Shown here in pieces: positions 27,902-37,833 of a stretch of 56,156 nt of DNA (its first letter is position 1; each line of letters starts with the position of its first letter). The translations under genes and the position numbers were made by a program. The notes beneath the pieces were generated by a model. That model did no database searches. It was not told the DNA's origin and saw only the letters and a list, made by a program, of their open reading frames with translations. Location: assembly GCA_030141605.1 (NCBI GenBank), contig JAQGDQ010002419.1, forward strand, positions 1-56,156, written 5' to 3'. Source of the stretch: Tubiluchus corallicola. Lineage: Eukaryota; Priapulida; Priapulimorpha; Priapulimorphida; Tubiluchidae.

Positions 27902-29131
27902 ATGATGACAAAACAATACACAATCGCATTATTTTTTATTACTCTTTTAACAACATCGTGCAACAACCAAAATGCAGATAAACTTGTGGAAGAAAACTTT
28001 CTCTTTGCAGAAGAGCAGTTAAGTATCTTAATTAAAAATACCGAGCAAATAATGGGTTCAGAACAGCAGAAAAGCCCTCAAAAGAAATTAGTAGCACCTA
28101 GAAATTTAGAAAACGACGGAAGTTTGCACTTAGTTGCCTCAAGAGATTGGACAAGTGGTTTCTTCGCAGGAACATTATGGTATATGTACGAATACACCAA
28201 TAACAATAAATGGAAAAAAGAAGCCGAAAAATATACCAAACTATTAGAACAAGAAAAATACAACGCAAAAACACACGATATGGGCTTTAAAATGTTTTGC
28301 AGTTACGGTAATGCCTACAGGCTAACAGGAAATAAAGAATACAAAGACATTTTAATACAGTCGGCAAAAACTCTTACAACACGTTTTAATCCCAACACAG
28401 CTTGTATAAGGTCCTGGGATCATAATAAAGATAAGTGGGACTACCCTGTAATCATTGACAATATGATGAACTTAGAGTTACTCTTATGGGTTGCAAAAGA
28501 AACAAACAATGACACATTAAAAAATATTGCTATTTCACATACCGAAGCAACATTAAAAAACCATTTTAGAAAAGATTACAGCTCCTATCACGTATTAGAC
28601 TATGATACATTAACGGGCAAAGTTGTTCAACGCCATACTCATCAAGGCTATGCCCACGAATCTGCTTGGGCAAGAGGACAGAGTTGGGGACTTTACGGTT
28701 TTACAATGATGTATAGAGAAACAGGAGAAGAAGCATACTTAAATCAAGCAGAAAAAATAGCTTCTTTTATTATTTCTCATAAAAACTTGCCTGATGATAT
28801 AATTCCTTACTGGGACTTTAATGACCCTCAAATTCCCAACGTGCCAAGAGACGTATCTGCTGCTACAGTAATGGCTTCGGCACTATTGGAGCTATCGCAG
28901 TACTCAAATAATAGAAAAAACAATTACAAAAACACTGCTATAAAAATACTAAGAAACTTATCGTCCTCTAACTATCGCTCAAAACCTAACGAAAATAAAG
29001 GGTTCATACTTTTACATAGCACAGGGAATAAACCTAAAAATTCAGAAGTAGATGTTCCTATAATTTATGCGGAATACTACTTTTTAGAGGCATTGATAAA
29101 GTTGAAAAACATAAATGATGAACATAAATAA
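27902..29131 (+). CDS. GH88 unsaturated glucuronyl hydrolase
   Basis: 409 residues; lipoprotein signal with Cys20 (LLTTSCNN). The (alpha/alpha)6-barrel motifs of GH88 are clear: RDWTSGFFAGTLWYMYE, then catalytic Asp126 (THDMGF) and Asp186 (IIDNMMN), and later HESAWARGQSWGLYGF and PRDVSAATVMASALLEL. The family hydrates the 4,5-unsaturated uronic acid that lyases leave at non-reducing ends. It precedes a PL38-like lyase by 35 bp. The last ~28 codons resemble a remnant at 39025-39111. Confidence 0.93.
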   Translation: MMTKQYTIALFFITLLTTSCNNQNADKLVEENFLFAEEQLSILIKNTEQIMGSEQQKSPQKKLVAPRNLENDGSLHLVASRDWTSGFFAGTLWYMYEYTNNNKWKKEAEKYTKLLEQEKYNAKTHDMGFKMFCSYGNAYRLTGNKEYKDILIQSAKTLTTRFNPNTACIRSWDHNKDKWDYPVIIDNMMNLELLLWVAKETNNDTLKNIAISHTEATLKNHFRKDYSSYHVLDYDTLTGKVVQRHTHQGYAHESAWARGQSWGLYGFTMMYRETGEEAYLNQAEKIASFIISHKNLPDDIIPYWDFNDPQIPNVPRDVSAATVMASALLELSQYSNNRKNNYKNTAIKILRNLSSSNYRSKPNENKGFILLHSTGNKPKNSEVDVPIIYAEYYFLEALIKLKNINDEHK

Positions 29132-29166
29132 TCTACATACTACCAGTACTCAAAGAAAATTATACT

Positions 29167-30351
29167 ATGAAAGCTAACATTAACATATTGTCATTATTGC
29201 TTCTTCTAATTATATTTCAATTCTGTAAAACAGAAAAAAAACAGACCGAAATATTTTATAAAGCACAAGAAGTATTGAAGCCATCTATATTAGCAAATAG
29301 CAAATGGGCATTACAACAAGAGCCAATAACCATTACTGCCGAATACTGTGAAAGAAGTGCTGGGGGGAAACACGATTTCTATTCCGAAGGCGATTATTGG
29401 TGGCCTGACCCCAAAAATCCGAATGCCCCTTACATCCAAAGAGATGGACAAACAAATCCTAACAACTTCGTCGCCCATAGATTAGCGATGATAAGATTAA
29501 GCCGTATTGTTGGCACTTTAACTTCTGCCTATATTATTAATAAGGATAAAACATACATAGAGCATATTGTAAAGCACTTGGATGCGTGGTTTGTAAACCC
29601 CAACACAAGAATGAACCCCCATCTACTTTATGCACAAGCAATTACAGGACGTGTAACAGGAAGGGGCATTGGTATCATAGATACTATACACTTAATGGAA
29701 GTAGCTCAGAGTATCCTAATTCTCAAAAAATTAAACCTACTTGATGAAAACTTTTCTAACAATGTTCAAAAGTGGTTTAAACAGTATTTAAACTGGATAA
29801 CTACCCACGAATACGGTATAGCAGAACGCGAAAAAGAAAACAACCACGGAACTTGTTGGGCAATGCAAGTAGCATCTTTTGCTAAATTAACAGACGACAA
29901 AGAAACCCTCCTACTCTGTAAAGAACGATATAAAAACATCCTTCTACCTGACCAAATGGCAGAAAATGGCAGTTTCCCAGAAGAATTAGAAAGAACCAAA
30001 CCCTATGGATATTCCTTATTTAACTTGGATGCAATGGCAACCGTTTGCCAAATACTATCGACAGAAGATGATAACCTATGGCAATACACACTATCTGATG
30101 GAAGAAACATTAAAAAAGGAGTAGAGTTTTTAACCCCATTTGTAGAAGACAAAAGTAAATGGAAATTAAAACCCGATGTGATGTATTGGGAAAACTGGCC
30201 TGTGGCACAGCCTTATCTTATTTTTGCGGCAAACGCCTTTAACAATGAAAAACACTATGAGATATGGAAAGCCTTAGAACACAACCCCCAAGTGCAAGAG
30301 GTCATAAGAAATTTGCCTATAAGAAACCCTTTAATATGGCTATATAAATAA
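29167..30351 (+). CDS. Alginate_lyase/PL38-like polysaccharide lyase, copy a
   Basis: 394 residues; an N-terminal hydrophobic signal with a loose lipobox (IIFQFC). (alpha/alpha)-barrel lyase of the Alginate_lyase superfamily, most like PL38. Likely catalytic features are His227 in NNHGTCW and Tyr280/Tyr282 in KPYGYSLFN; SAGGKHDFYSEGDYWWPDP is a substrate-cleft signature. PL38 members include glucuronan and alginate lyases. Glucuronate catabolism genes downstream favour a glucuronic-acid polymer. The first 121 bp of homology and the last 296 bp are almost identical in DNA to copy b, while the middle is only about 70% identical in protein. It is the last gene of operon 1. Confidence 0.85.
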   Translation: MKANINILSLLLLLIIFQFCKTEKKQTEIFYKAQEVLKPSILANSKWALQQEPITITAEYCERSAGGKHDFYSEGDYWWPDPKNPNAPYIQRDGQTNPNNFVAHRLAMIRLSRIVGTLTSAYIINKDKTYIEHIVKHLDAWFVNPNTRMNPHLLYAQAITGRVTGRGIGIIDTIHLMEVAQSILILKKLNLLDENFSNNVQKWFKQYLNWITTHEYGIAEREKENNHGTCWAMQVASFAKLTDDKETLLLCKERYKNILLPDQMAENGSFPEELERTKPYGYSLFNLDAMATVCQILSTEDDNLWQYTLSDGRNIKKGVEFLTPFVEDKSKWKLKPDVMYWENWPVAQPYLIFAANAFNNEKHYEIWKALEHNPQVQEVIRNLPIRNPLIWLYK

Positions 30352-30423
30352 CCAATACAATTTTTATAAAAAAACGAAACATATAATAAGCATTAAACTT
30401 TGTAATATAAAAGTACTTTTTTT

Positions 30424-30455
30424 TTTGGAGAAAGCATTTGTGTATATTATATTTG
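30424..30455 (+). promoter_or_regulatory. Promoter of SusC/SusD operon 2
   Basis: TTTG at 30424-30427 and TATATTTG at 30448-30455, 20 bp apart, match the Bacteroidota -33/-7 pattern and mirror the first SusC promoter. Confidence 0.75.
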
Positions 30456-30466
30456 CAAATTACAAT

Positions 30467-30478
30467 GTGAACGCTCAC
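30467..30478 (+). promoter_or_regulatory. LacI-type operator D
   Basis: GTGAACGCTCAC is a palindrome with central CG (10 of 12 positions symmetric), 11 bp after the -7 box. It has the same spacing as site A of the first operon and near identity to site C, suggesting that one LacI-family repressor controls both operons. Confidence 0.7.
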
Positions 30479-30522
30479 GCATTTTGTATACATAAATAAA
30501 AAGTCAGTAAAAAACGAACATT

Positions 30523-33500
30523 ATGAAAAAACTATTCTTTTACTTGATAATAACTTTATTATTCACTAACTATTTAAAGGCACAAAGCATAGAAATAACA
30601 GGACAAGTTGTTGATTCAGACGGACAAGACTTACCCGGAGTAACTATCTTAGTTAAAGGAACTACAACAGGAACTATAAGCAACCCTAACGGAGAATATA
30701 CCATAACTGTTCCCAACAGTGAAGGGACACTTATATTTTCTTTTGTAGGTATGAAAAGTCAAGAAATTCCTATACAAAAACAGACAAAAATAAATGTTGT
30801 AATGGAATCTGGTGCAATAGGATTAGACGAAGTGGTAGCCATTGGATACGGAATACAAAAAAAGAGTGATTTAACTGGCTCACTATCATCTGTGTCGTCC
30901 GAAGATATTAACGCCTACCCAGCATCAGGAATAACACAAGCATTGCAAGGTAGAGCATCAGGAGTAATGGTAACTAGTGCAAACAGCGGAGAGCCAGGAG
31001 GCGATATGAAAATAAGAATACGTGGTGCTACTTCAATCAATGCAAGTAGCGACCCCCTATACGTAGTAGATGGGTTTGCAGGAGGTAGCCTACCACCTCC
31101 AGAAGACATTCAATCAATAGAAATACTAAAAGATGCCTCTTCAACTGCCATATACGGTTCAAGAGGTGCCAACGGAGTTGTACTCGTTACAACAAAATCA
31201 GGAAAAATAGGAAAATCACAAATAAGTTTCAATGTCTCTACATCTATCCAAGAAATAACTAAAACAATAGACCTCCTAAACACAGAACAATTCATAGAAT
31301 ATATGAACGACTGGTCCGACAACATAGAAGAACCACCTAGATATACCCTACCTGCTTCAGAATATGAAGATACCGACTGGCAAGATGAAATATTTAGACA
31401 AGGTTCCATTCAAAACTATCAATTATCCTTTTCGGGAGGAAGCGATAAGGTAACCTATTACTTGTCAACAACTTATTTTGGGAACAAAGGAATAGTTATC
31501 AATTCAGATTTTAACAGAATTTCATTAGTAAACAATCTTAATTTTCAAGCCAGCGACAAATTAAAAATAGGAAGCAATATACAAATTAGACGTACTAATA
31601 CAAATGGAGTGAGAACTCAAGAAAGTTCAGGAGGACCTACTACAGGAGTAATCTCTTCGGCTCTTAAATTTGTACCCACATTAGGAATTTATGATGCCAA
31701 CGGCAACTTTACTCGTAATGAAATCAGCGACCCAATAGACAACCCTTATGCTATTGCAACGGAAAGAATAAACGAAAAAATTATAGACAGAACACAAATA
31801 AATCTTTTTGGAGAATATGATATTTCAGACGAATTAAGACTAAGAGTAAGCTTAGGAACTAATATTTATAACAGAAGAATAGGAGAATTTATACCTCGAA
31901 CATTATTAGATGCAGAAAATGTAAATGGGAAAGCCTCTATAGAAGGTAGAAAAAATACTAATTTGCTCAATGAGAACTACCTCAACTATACAAAAAAAAT
32001 AAACGAACAACATACCTTATCTGCACTACTTGGATACTCTTACCAACAATCAATAGTAGAAACATGGGAAGCAGAAAACTGGAGTTTTATAACAGACAAT
32101 TACAGTTTTTGGAACTTAGGAGGAGGTGCTAATTACCAACAACCCTCCTCTGAACTTACCGAATGGGAATTAGCCTCTTGGTATGGAAGACTAAATTACA
32201 ACTTTGACAGCAAATATCTTTTGACCGTTACAGGGAGGTATGATGGATCTTCACGATTTGGACAAAACAACAAATGGGCATTCTTTCCATCAGCAGCACT
32301 GGCTTGGAATATAAAAGAAGAAGAATTCTTGAAGAACTTTAACACAATTAGCTCCTTAAAATTTAGATTAAGTTATGGCATTACAGGAAATACTGACATA
32401 GGGAGCTACCAATCTCTTGCAAAGTTTAGCGATGTATTAACGGTTATAGACGGAACGACTGTTGTTGCCATCAGCCCCACAGCACTAGCTAATAGTGATT
32501 TAACTTGGGAACAAACACAACAATACAACATAGGAATAGATATAGGTCTCCTTCAAAATAGAATAAACATAACAACAGATTACTACTTAATGAACACCAA
32601 AGACTTGCTCTATGAATTGCCACTCCCTCGATATACTGGATATAATACAATGCTTACCAATATTGGAGCAGTTCAAAATAAAGGTTTAGAACTGGCCATA
32701 ACCACAAGAAACTTTATTAACAAATTTCAGTGGACTACAGATTTTAACATATCATTCAATAGAAATAAAATAACAGAATTAGCTGGAGGAGATATATTTT
32801 ATGGAGATATCCCAGGTCATTTGTTTCCGGGAGACTCACGAATCTCACAAATATTAAGAGAAGGAGAAGTTGTAGGTGCATTTTGGGGATATGCATGGGA
32901 TGGGATTTACCAAGAAGGAGATGACTTCTCGTTAGAACCGGACAAACAACCCGGAGATATTAAATACAAAGATATTAATGGTGATGGTAAAATAGATGAA
33001 GGAGATAGGACAATCATAGGTAACCCCCACCCCGACTATATTTGGGGACTAAACAATACCCTTTCCTACAAAAATTTTGACTTAAACATATTTTTCCAAG
33101 CCGTAATAGGTAATGATGTATTAAATGTCACACGACTTGAATTAGAGCAAATATCAGGCCGAGCCAACCAAACAACTGCTGCTTTAGATAGATGGACTCC
33201 TAGCAATCCCAGTAACGAAGTGCCACGAGCAGCCAACCATAGCCCAACAATATCTTCAAGGTGGGTTGAAGATGGCTCATATATTAGACTGAAAAATTTA
33301 GCATTAGGCTACAACCTTCCAGAAAAGATACTAAAAAGGCTTAAAGCATTTAGCCAAGTAAGATTTTATGCAAGCGCTCAAAATTTACTAACATTTACAA
33401 AATACAAAGGATATGACCCTGAAATAAGCTACCGTTCTAATGACAATGCAAGGTCAAATAAAAATATAGGAATGGATTATGGAAGCTATCCTGCTATTAG

Positions 33501-33534
33501 AACATACACTTTTGGTATGAATGTAAACTTTTAA
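30523..33534 (+). CDS. susC: SusC-like TonB-dependent receptor 2
   Basis: 1003 residues. Signal peptide ~21 residues (ending LKAQS); carboxypeptidase-regulatory-like domain (ITGQVVDSDGQDLPGVTILV); TonB box (LDEVVAIGYG); plug with PLYVVDGFAGGS and TAIYGSRGANGVVLVTTK; barrel ending YTFGMNVNF. It belongs to the same family as SusC1 but is clearly divergent from it, so it probably takes up a different oligosaccharide or size class of the same polymer. The susD2 gene starts 36 bp downstream. Confidence 0.95.
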   Translation: MKKLFFYLIITLLFTNYLKAQSIEITGQVVDSDGQDLPGVTILVKGTTTGTISNPNGEYTITVPNSEGTLIFSFVGMKSQEIPIQKQTKINVVMESGAIGLDEVVAIGYGIQKKSDLTGSLSSVSSEDINAYPASGITQALQGRASGVMVTSANSGEPGGDMKIRIRGATSINASSDPLYVVDGFAGGSLPPPEDIQSIEILKDASSTAIYGSRGANGVVLVTTKSGKIGKSQISFNVSTSIQEITKTIDLLNTEQFIEYMNDWSDNIEEPPRYTLPASEYEDTDWQDEIFRQGSIQNYQLSFSGGSDKVTYYLSTTYFGNKGIVINSDFNRISLVNNLNFQASDKLKIGSNIQIRRTNTNGVRTQESSGGPTTGVISSALKFVPTLGIYDANGNFTRNEISDPIDNPYAIATERINEKIIDRTQINLFGEYDISDELRLRVSLGTNIYNRRIGEFIPRTLLDAENVNGKASIEGRKNTNLLNENYLNYTKKINEQHTLSALLGYSYQQSIVETWEAENWSFITDNYSFWNLGGGANYQQPSSELTEWELASWYGRLNYNFDSKYLLTVTGRYDGSSRFGQNNKWAFFPSAALAWNIKEEEFLKNFNTISSLKFRLSYGITGNTDIGSYQSLAKFSDVLTVIDGTTVVAISPTALANSDLTWEQTQQYNIGIDIGLLQNRINITTDYYLMNTKDLLYELPLPRYTGYNTMLTNIGAVQNKGLELAITTRNFINKFQWTTDFNISFNRNKITELAGGDIFYGDIPGHLFPGDSRISQILREGEVVGAFWGYAWDGIYQEGDDFSLEPDKQPGDIKYKDINGDGKIDEGDRTIIGNPHPDYIWGLNNTLSYKNFDLNIFFQAVIGNDVLNVTRLELEQISGRANQTTAALDRWTPSNPSNEVPRAANHSPTISSRWVEDGSYIRLKNLALGYNLPEKILKRLKAFSQVRFYASAQNLLTFTKYKGYDPEISYRSNDNARSNKNIGMDYGSYPAIRTYTFGMNVNF

Positions 33535-33570
33535 GCCCTGAATTGTATTAACCCTAAAAATGGCACTAAG

Positions 33571-35088
33571 ATGAAAAAAGTAACTTATTATTTGATAACA
33601 ACCTTCTTCTTTGTAGGCTGTATGAACTTAGATGAAAAACCTATTGGCTTATTAGACCCCGAAAGCCTATTCAAAACAAAAGCTGATGCAGAAGCAGCAG
33701 TATTTGGTGCTTATGGAGAACTCGCACATCAAGATATTTATGGAAGAGAGATGAACATAGCATTACAACTACTTAGCGATATGGCAGATATAGGAGATAA
33801 CGGAACAGCCGCATATAGGCAAGAAATAAACAATTTTACACATACATCTGAAAATGGGCTTATTTCTCTTTTTTGGCCTCAACTTTACAAAGCTATTAGT
33901 GCTAGCAATGCAGCCATAAGTGGAATTCCCAATGTAGGATTGGAAGAAGACGAAGAAAAAGCACTTATCCACGAAGCAAAAGTAATAAGAGCATTATGTT
34001 ACTATCACTTAGTAAGGTTATTTGGAGACCTTCCATTCATTACAGAACTTATAACAAACCCCAGTGAAGTATCACAGATTTCAAGAACACCAGCAAATGA
34101 AGTCTATAGTCAAATTATAGCTGATTGTGAAGAAGCTGTAAATTGGTTGCCTGACAAGTACGGCGATGGAAGCTCAAAAACAAGAGCCTCAAAAGCAGCA
34201 GCACATACATTGTTGGCCTCTATTTACCTAACCCAAGAAAATTGGGAAAAAGCCTATGAAAACGCTAAAATAGTAATAGACAAAAAAGGAGATTTTAATG
34301 TAGGTTTAGTAGAAGACTTTCAAGATTTATGGATAGCTGAAAATGGAGATACAGAAGAAACTATATGGGCTGTCGATTTTTTAGCAAACACCCGTGACGG
34401 ACGCCATAACCTAGACTATATGAGCCCTATTACAGGTGTCAAAGGAGCCAAAATAAACAAATGGAGTGTTGTTGTTCCATCTTTAAAAGTATTTGAAAGT
34501 TTCAATGACTTAGATTATAGAAAAGAGGTTAGTTTTCTCACAGAAGAGGTTTTTACAGAAAACAATCAGGACGTTACTAAAAATTATACAGAATTTGAAA
34601 TCAAGAGGCCTCATATTGCCAAATGGCAACATACAGGAGATAAGACAGATGCCAATGGAAGAACCTCTCACTACAATTACATCATATTTAGATATGCAGA
34701 AGTATTGCTAATAGCAGCAGAAGCCCTCAATGAATTAGGTAGAGGAGCCGATGCAGTTGCCTATGTAAACGAAATAAGAGAAAGAGCAAGAAATGCAGAC
34801 GGAACACCACGTACCCATCCGCCAGATATTACAAACAATGGAGACGACACACAACTAAGGAACGATATTTTAGAAGAACGGAGGATAGAACTTGCATTCG
34901 AATGGAAAAGATGGTACGACCTTATAAGAAGACATAAGTACGATAATTATAATTTATCGAATGTTTTTGGGAGTGAAGGACTTGAAACGCACACCAACAT
35001 AAATCCTGCAAAACATAAACTATTACCAATACCTAATTCTGAAATACTGAGAAACCCAAATCTACTTCCAAATAACACAGGATATTAA
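33571..35088 (+). CDS. susD: SusD-like surface glycan-binding lipoprotein 2
   Basis: 505 residues; lipoprotein signal with Cys17 (FFFVGCMNLD). Typical SusD/RagB landmarks: IHEAKVIRALCYYHLVRLFG, ASKAAAHTLLASIYL, IIFRYAEVLLIAAEALNE, and a C-terminal LLPIPNSEILRNPNL. It pairs with SusC2 at the outer membrane. Confidence 0.95.
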   Translation: MKKVTYYLITTFFFVGCMNLDEKPIGLLDPESLFKTKADAEAAVFGAYGELAHQDIYGREMNIALQLLSDMADIGDNGTAAYRQEINNFTHTSENGLISLFWPQLYKAISASNAAISGIPNVGLEEDEEKALIHEAKVIRALCYYHLVRLFGDLPFITELITNPSEVSQISRTPANEVYSQIIADCEEAVNWLPDKYGDGSSKTRASKAAAHTLLASIYLTQENWEKAYENAKIVIDKKGDFNVGLVEDFQDLWIAENGDTEETIWAVDFLANTRDGRHNLDYMSPITGVKGAKINKWSVVVPSLKVFESFNDLDYRKEVSFLTEEVFTENNQDVTKNYTEFEIKRPHIAKWQHTGDKTDANGRTSHYNYIIFRYAEVLLIAAEALNELGRGADAVAYVNEIRERARNADGTPRTHPPDITNNGDDTQLRNDILEERRIELAFEWKRWYDLIRRHKYDNYNLSNVFGSEGLETHTNINPAKHKLLPIPNSEILRNPNLLPNNTGY

Positions 35089-35177
35089 ACTAATAAATAA
35101 AGATAAAAAAACTATCCTGCTTACTTAGTAGAGCTATCAGCAGCTTTTTATAATTTAAATGCCAAACATATAAACAG

Positions 35178-37172
35178 ATGAGAATTAAGTTATTCTTCTT
35201 CATTGTAATGATTTTATATATATCTAATGGGAAATCACAGACCAATAGTACCCGATTAGAGAATGACTGGGAATTTTTAAAAAGTGACTTAGGAGGTATT
35301 TGGGAAGCAGTTCGTTTACCCAAAGTGCCAAAAACATCCAATACCTCAAAATCATCTTCCCCCGAATCAGTCCCACTTTGGAAGGATGTGAAACTACCTC
35401 ATTGTTTCAACGATTTTGATGCTGTAGACCCTTATACGAACTATTACCAAGGGCCGGGCTGGTATAAGACAACTATACAGATTGACAACCCATATAAAAA
35501 CGGAAGAACACTATTGCACTTTGAAGGAGCTGGGCAAAAAACAGAAATATATATCTATACTACAAAAGTAGGAGAACATATTGGAGGCTATGACGAATGG
35601 ACAATAGATATTACAGAAGCTGTAGAAGAATTTAAAAAACACGAAAGATTTGATAAAGACTATGAAGGGAAAATACCCATTATTATTCGTTGTGATAACT
35701 CCCGCGACTTAGAAATGATACCCTCTGACTTATCCGACTTTAACCTATATGGAGGAATACACCGTTATTTAAACTTGGTATATGTTAATGAAGTAAGTAT
35801 AAAAAACTTAGCCATTAACCCTAGTGTTGATGCACAAAGTAAAAAAAGTCAAGTAAAAATAGAAGGAACATTATACAATCCGCAAAATGTACCAACCAAA
35901 AACATTAAAATAGAAATCCACTCTCCCAATAATAAAAAAATACAAACTATAGACATACCTTCTTCTCAAGTTAAGAACAACACATTTTCAACATCATTTG
36001 TTATAAAAAAACCAAACTTATGGTCGCCTGAAAACCCTAATTTATACCAGTGTGTTGTTAAAATTGAGAACCCAAAAGGAATAGAAGAATATAAAGACAA
36101 TTTTGGGATAAGACATTTTGAGTTTATAGAAAAAGGACCTTTTAAATTAAATGGAGAAAGATTATTGTTGAGAGGAACACATAGGCACGAAGACCACACA
36201 AGTGTTGCTGCTGCTATGACAGAAGAAATGATGCGAGAAGAAATGATAATGATGAAAGAAATGGGAGTTAACTTTATTCGTTTAGGTCATTATCAGCAAT
36301 CAAGAATCATACTCAACCTATGCGATAGCCTTGGAATACTGGTATGGGAAGAAATTCCCTGGTGTAGAGGAGGACTGGGAGGTGAAAAATACCAACAGCA
36401 AGCCAAAAGAATGCTTGTCAATATGATAACACAGCATAAAAACCACCCTTCTGTAATTATTTGGGGGTTAGGAAATGAAAATGACTGGCCTAACGACTTC
36501 CCTGAATTTACTAAAGAAAACTTCGATGAAGAAAAAATACGAACCTTTATGAAAGAGCTGAACGACCTATCCCACAGCTTAGATGATAGCAGAAAAACGG
36601 CTATTCGTCGTTGCACTTTCTGTGCAGATATCGTAGATGTATATTCTCCCTCAATATGGGCAGGATGGTACAGAGGAAAATTTACTGACTACAAAGAAGT
36701 ATCTCGTAAAGAAATAGAAAAGGTAAACCATTTCTTACACGTAGAATGGGGAGCAAGCAATCACGCAAGGAGACACTCTGAAAACCCTGACAAAAATTTA
36801 GAAAATATAAAAACTGGAGAAGCAGATGAACGAGACGGAGACGCTTCCTTGGTTGGAGGAGACCCAAGAGCATCAAAAGATGGAGATTGGTCAGAAACTT
36901 ATGCTTGTAACCTGATAGATTGGCACTTAAAAGAACAAGAAACGATGCCTTGGCTAACAGGAACAGCCTATTGGCCTTTCAAAGACTTTTCCACACCCCT
37001 TCGCCCTGAAAATCCTGTGCCATATGTAAATCAAAAAGGAGTAGTTGAACGAGACCTTACCAAAAAAGAAGCATACTATGTTTTTCAATCCTACTGGACA
37101 GGAAAACCAATGGCACATATTTATGGACATACTTTTAAAACAAGGTGGGGAGAAGCAAACGAAAAAAGTTAA
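35178..37172 (+). CDS. GH2 glycosidase, frameshifted before its C-terminal domain
   Basis: 664 residues with a signal peptide (ending NGKSQ). GH2 order: sugar-binding jelly roll (~25-210, AGQKTEIYIYTTKVGEHIGG), immunoglobulin-like domain (~215-325), TIM barrel (~325-630). The acid/base is E434 (WGLGNEN) and the nucleophile E523 (HVEWGA). Beta-galactosidase or beta-glucuronidase are the likely activities; sequence alone does not decide. The frame ends in ANEKS* because an A-run at 37162-37167 has six rather than seven A; the next codons of the normal protein continue in another frame (37145-37681). Confidence 0.85.
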   Translation: MRIKLFFFIVMILYISNGKSQTNSTRLENDWEFLKSDLGGIWEAVRLPKVPKTSNTSKSSSPESVPLWKDVKLPHCFNDFDAVDPYTNYYQGPGWYKTTIQIDNPYKNGRTLLHFEGAGQKTEIYIYTTKVGEHIGGYDEWTIDITEAVEEFKKHERFDKDYEGKIPIIIRCDNSRDLEMIPSDLSDFNLYGGIHRYLNLVYVNEVSIKNLAINPSVDAQSKKSQVKIEGTLYNPQNVPTKNIKIEIHSPNNKKIQTIDIPSSQVKNNTFSTSFVIKKPNLWSPENPNLYQCVVKIENPKGIEEYKDNFGIRHFEFIEKGPFKLNGERLLLRGTHRHEDHTSVAAAMTEEMMREEMIMMKEMGVNFIRLGHYQQSRIILNLCDSLGILVWEEIPWCRGGLGGEKYQQQAKRMLVNMITQHKNHPSVIIWGLGNENDWPNDFPEFTKENFDEEKIRTFMKELNDLSHSLDDSRKTAIRRCTFCADIVDVYSPSIWAGWYRGKFTDYKEVSRKEIEKVNHFLHVEWGASNHARRHSENPDKNLENIKTGEADERDGDASLVGGDPRASKDGDWSETYACNLIDWHLKEQETMPWLTGTAYWPFKDFSTPLRPENPVPYVNQKGVVERDLTKKEAYYVFQSYWTGKPMAHIYGHTFKTRWGEANEKS

Positions 37173-37681
37173 TAAAAGTTTATTCAAACTGTGAAGAAGC
37201 AGAATTGATAGTAAACGGCAAAAGCTATGGTAAGAAAAAAAGAAACTCACAAGACTATCCTGCAGCAGGACTAAGGTGGAACGTGCAACTCAAAGAAGGA
37301 CAAAATGAAATAAAAACCATTGGATTCAAAAAAAATAAACCAGTGGCTACCGATAATATAATACAAAATTATCAAACAAATAAATGGGACAAACCATCCA
37401 AACTAGAAATAAGCAAGTATTACAAAGCAGAAAACGAATATTGGATAGAAGTAATAGCTAAAGACAATAAAGATATTCAATGCCTTGATGCTAAAAACTT
37501 TGTAGAGTTCGACATAACTGGAGATGGCACATTACTTGGAAACCTTGGCACATCAACAGGAGCATTAAAAGTGCAGTTATACAATGGGCGAGCCAAAATA
37601 GGCTTAAAACACAAAGAAGGAAAAAGTATAGTTTCTGTAAAGTCCGAAGGATTAAAAACAGTATTTATTAACATCGAATAA
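37145..37681 (+). pseudogene. C-terminal domain of the GH2 gene in shifted frame
   Basis: 178 residues from a GTG, but really the tail of the upstream GH2: KKLIKVYSNCEEAELIVNG follows on directly from the upstream WGEANE if one A is added. It is a DUF4982-like beta-sandwich and a further sandwich (VEFDITGDGTLLGNLG). It has no signal peptide and no independent ribosome-binding site that I can see. It is either a genuine break or a sequencing error. Confidence 0.85.
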
Positions 37682-37833
37682 TTACTTGACAATCATAAAA
37701 AAGGTAATAAAAAGTAGAAAAAACTTTAATTCTTAGTCCAAAAACGACTTTGATCTTAAAGTTTTGGAAAGAAAATTATCTTCTAAATAATTTATATACT
37801 AATTATTATCAATCTTAATTCGGTTAAAATAAA

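Noticed and set aside
37162-37167. Programmed frameshift in the GH2 gene
   Set aside because: An A-run could slip, but no stimulatory structure was evident and two other genes have unrelated single-base breaks; mutation or assembly error is simpler.
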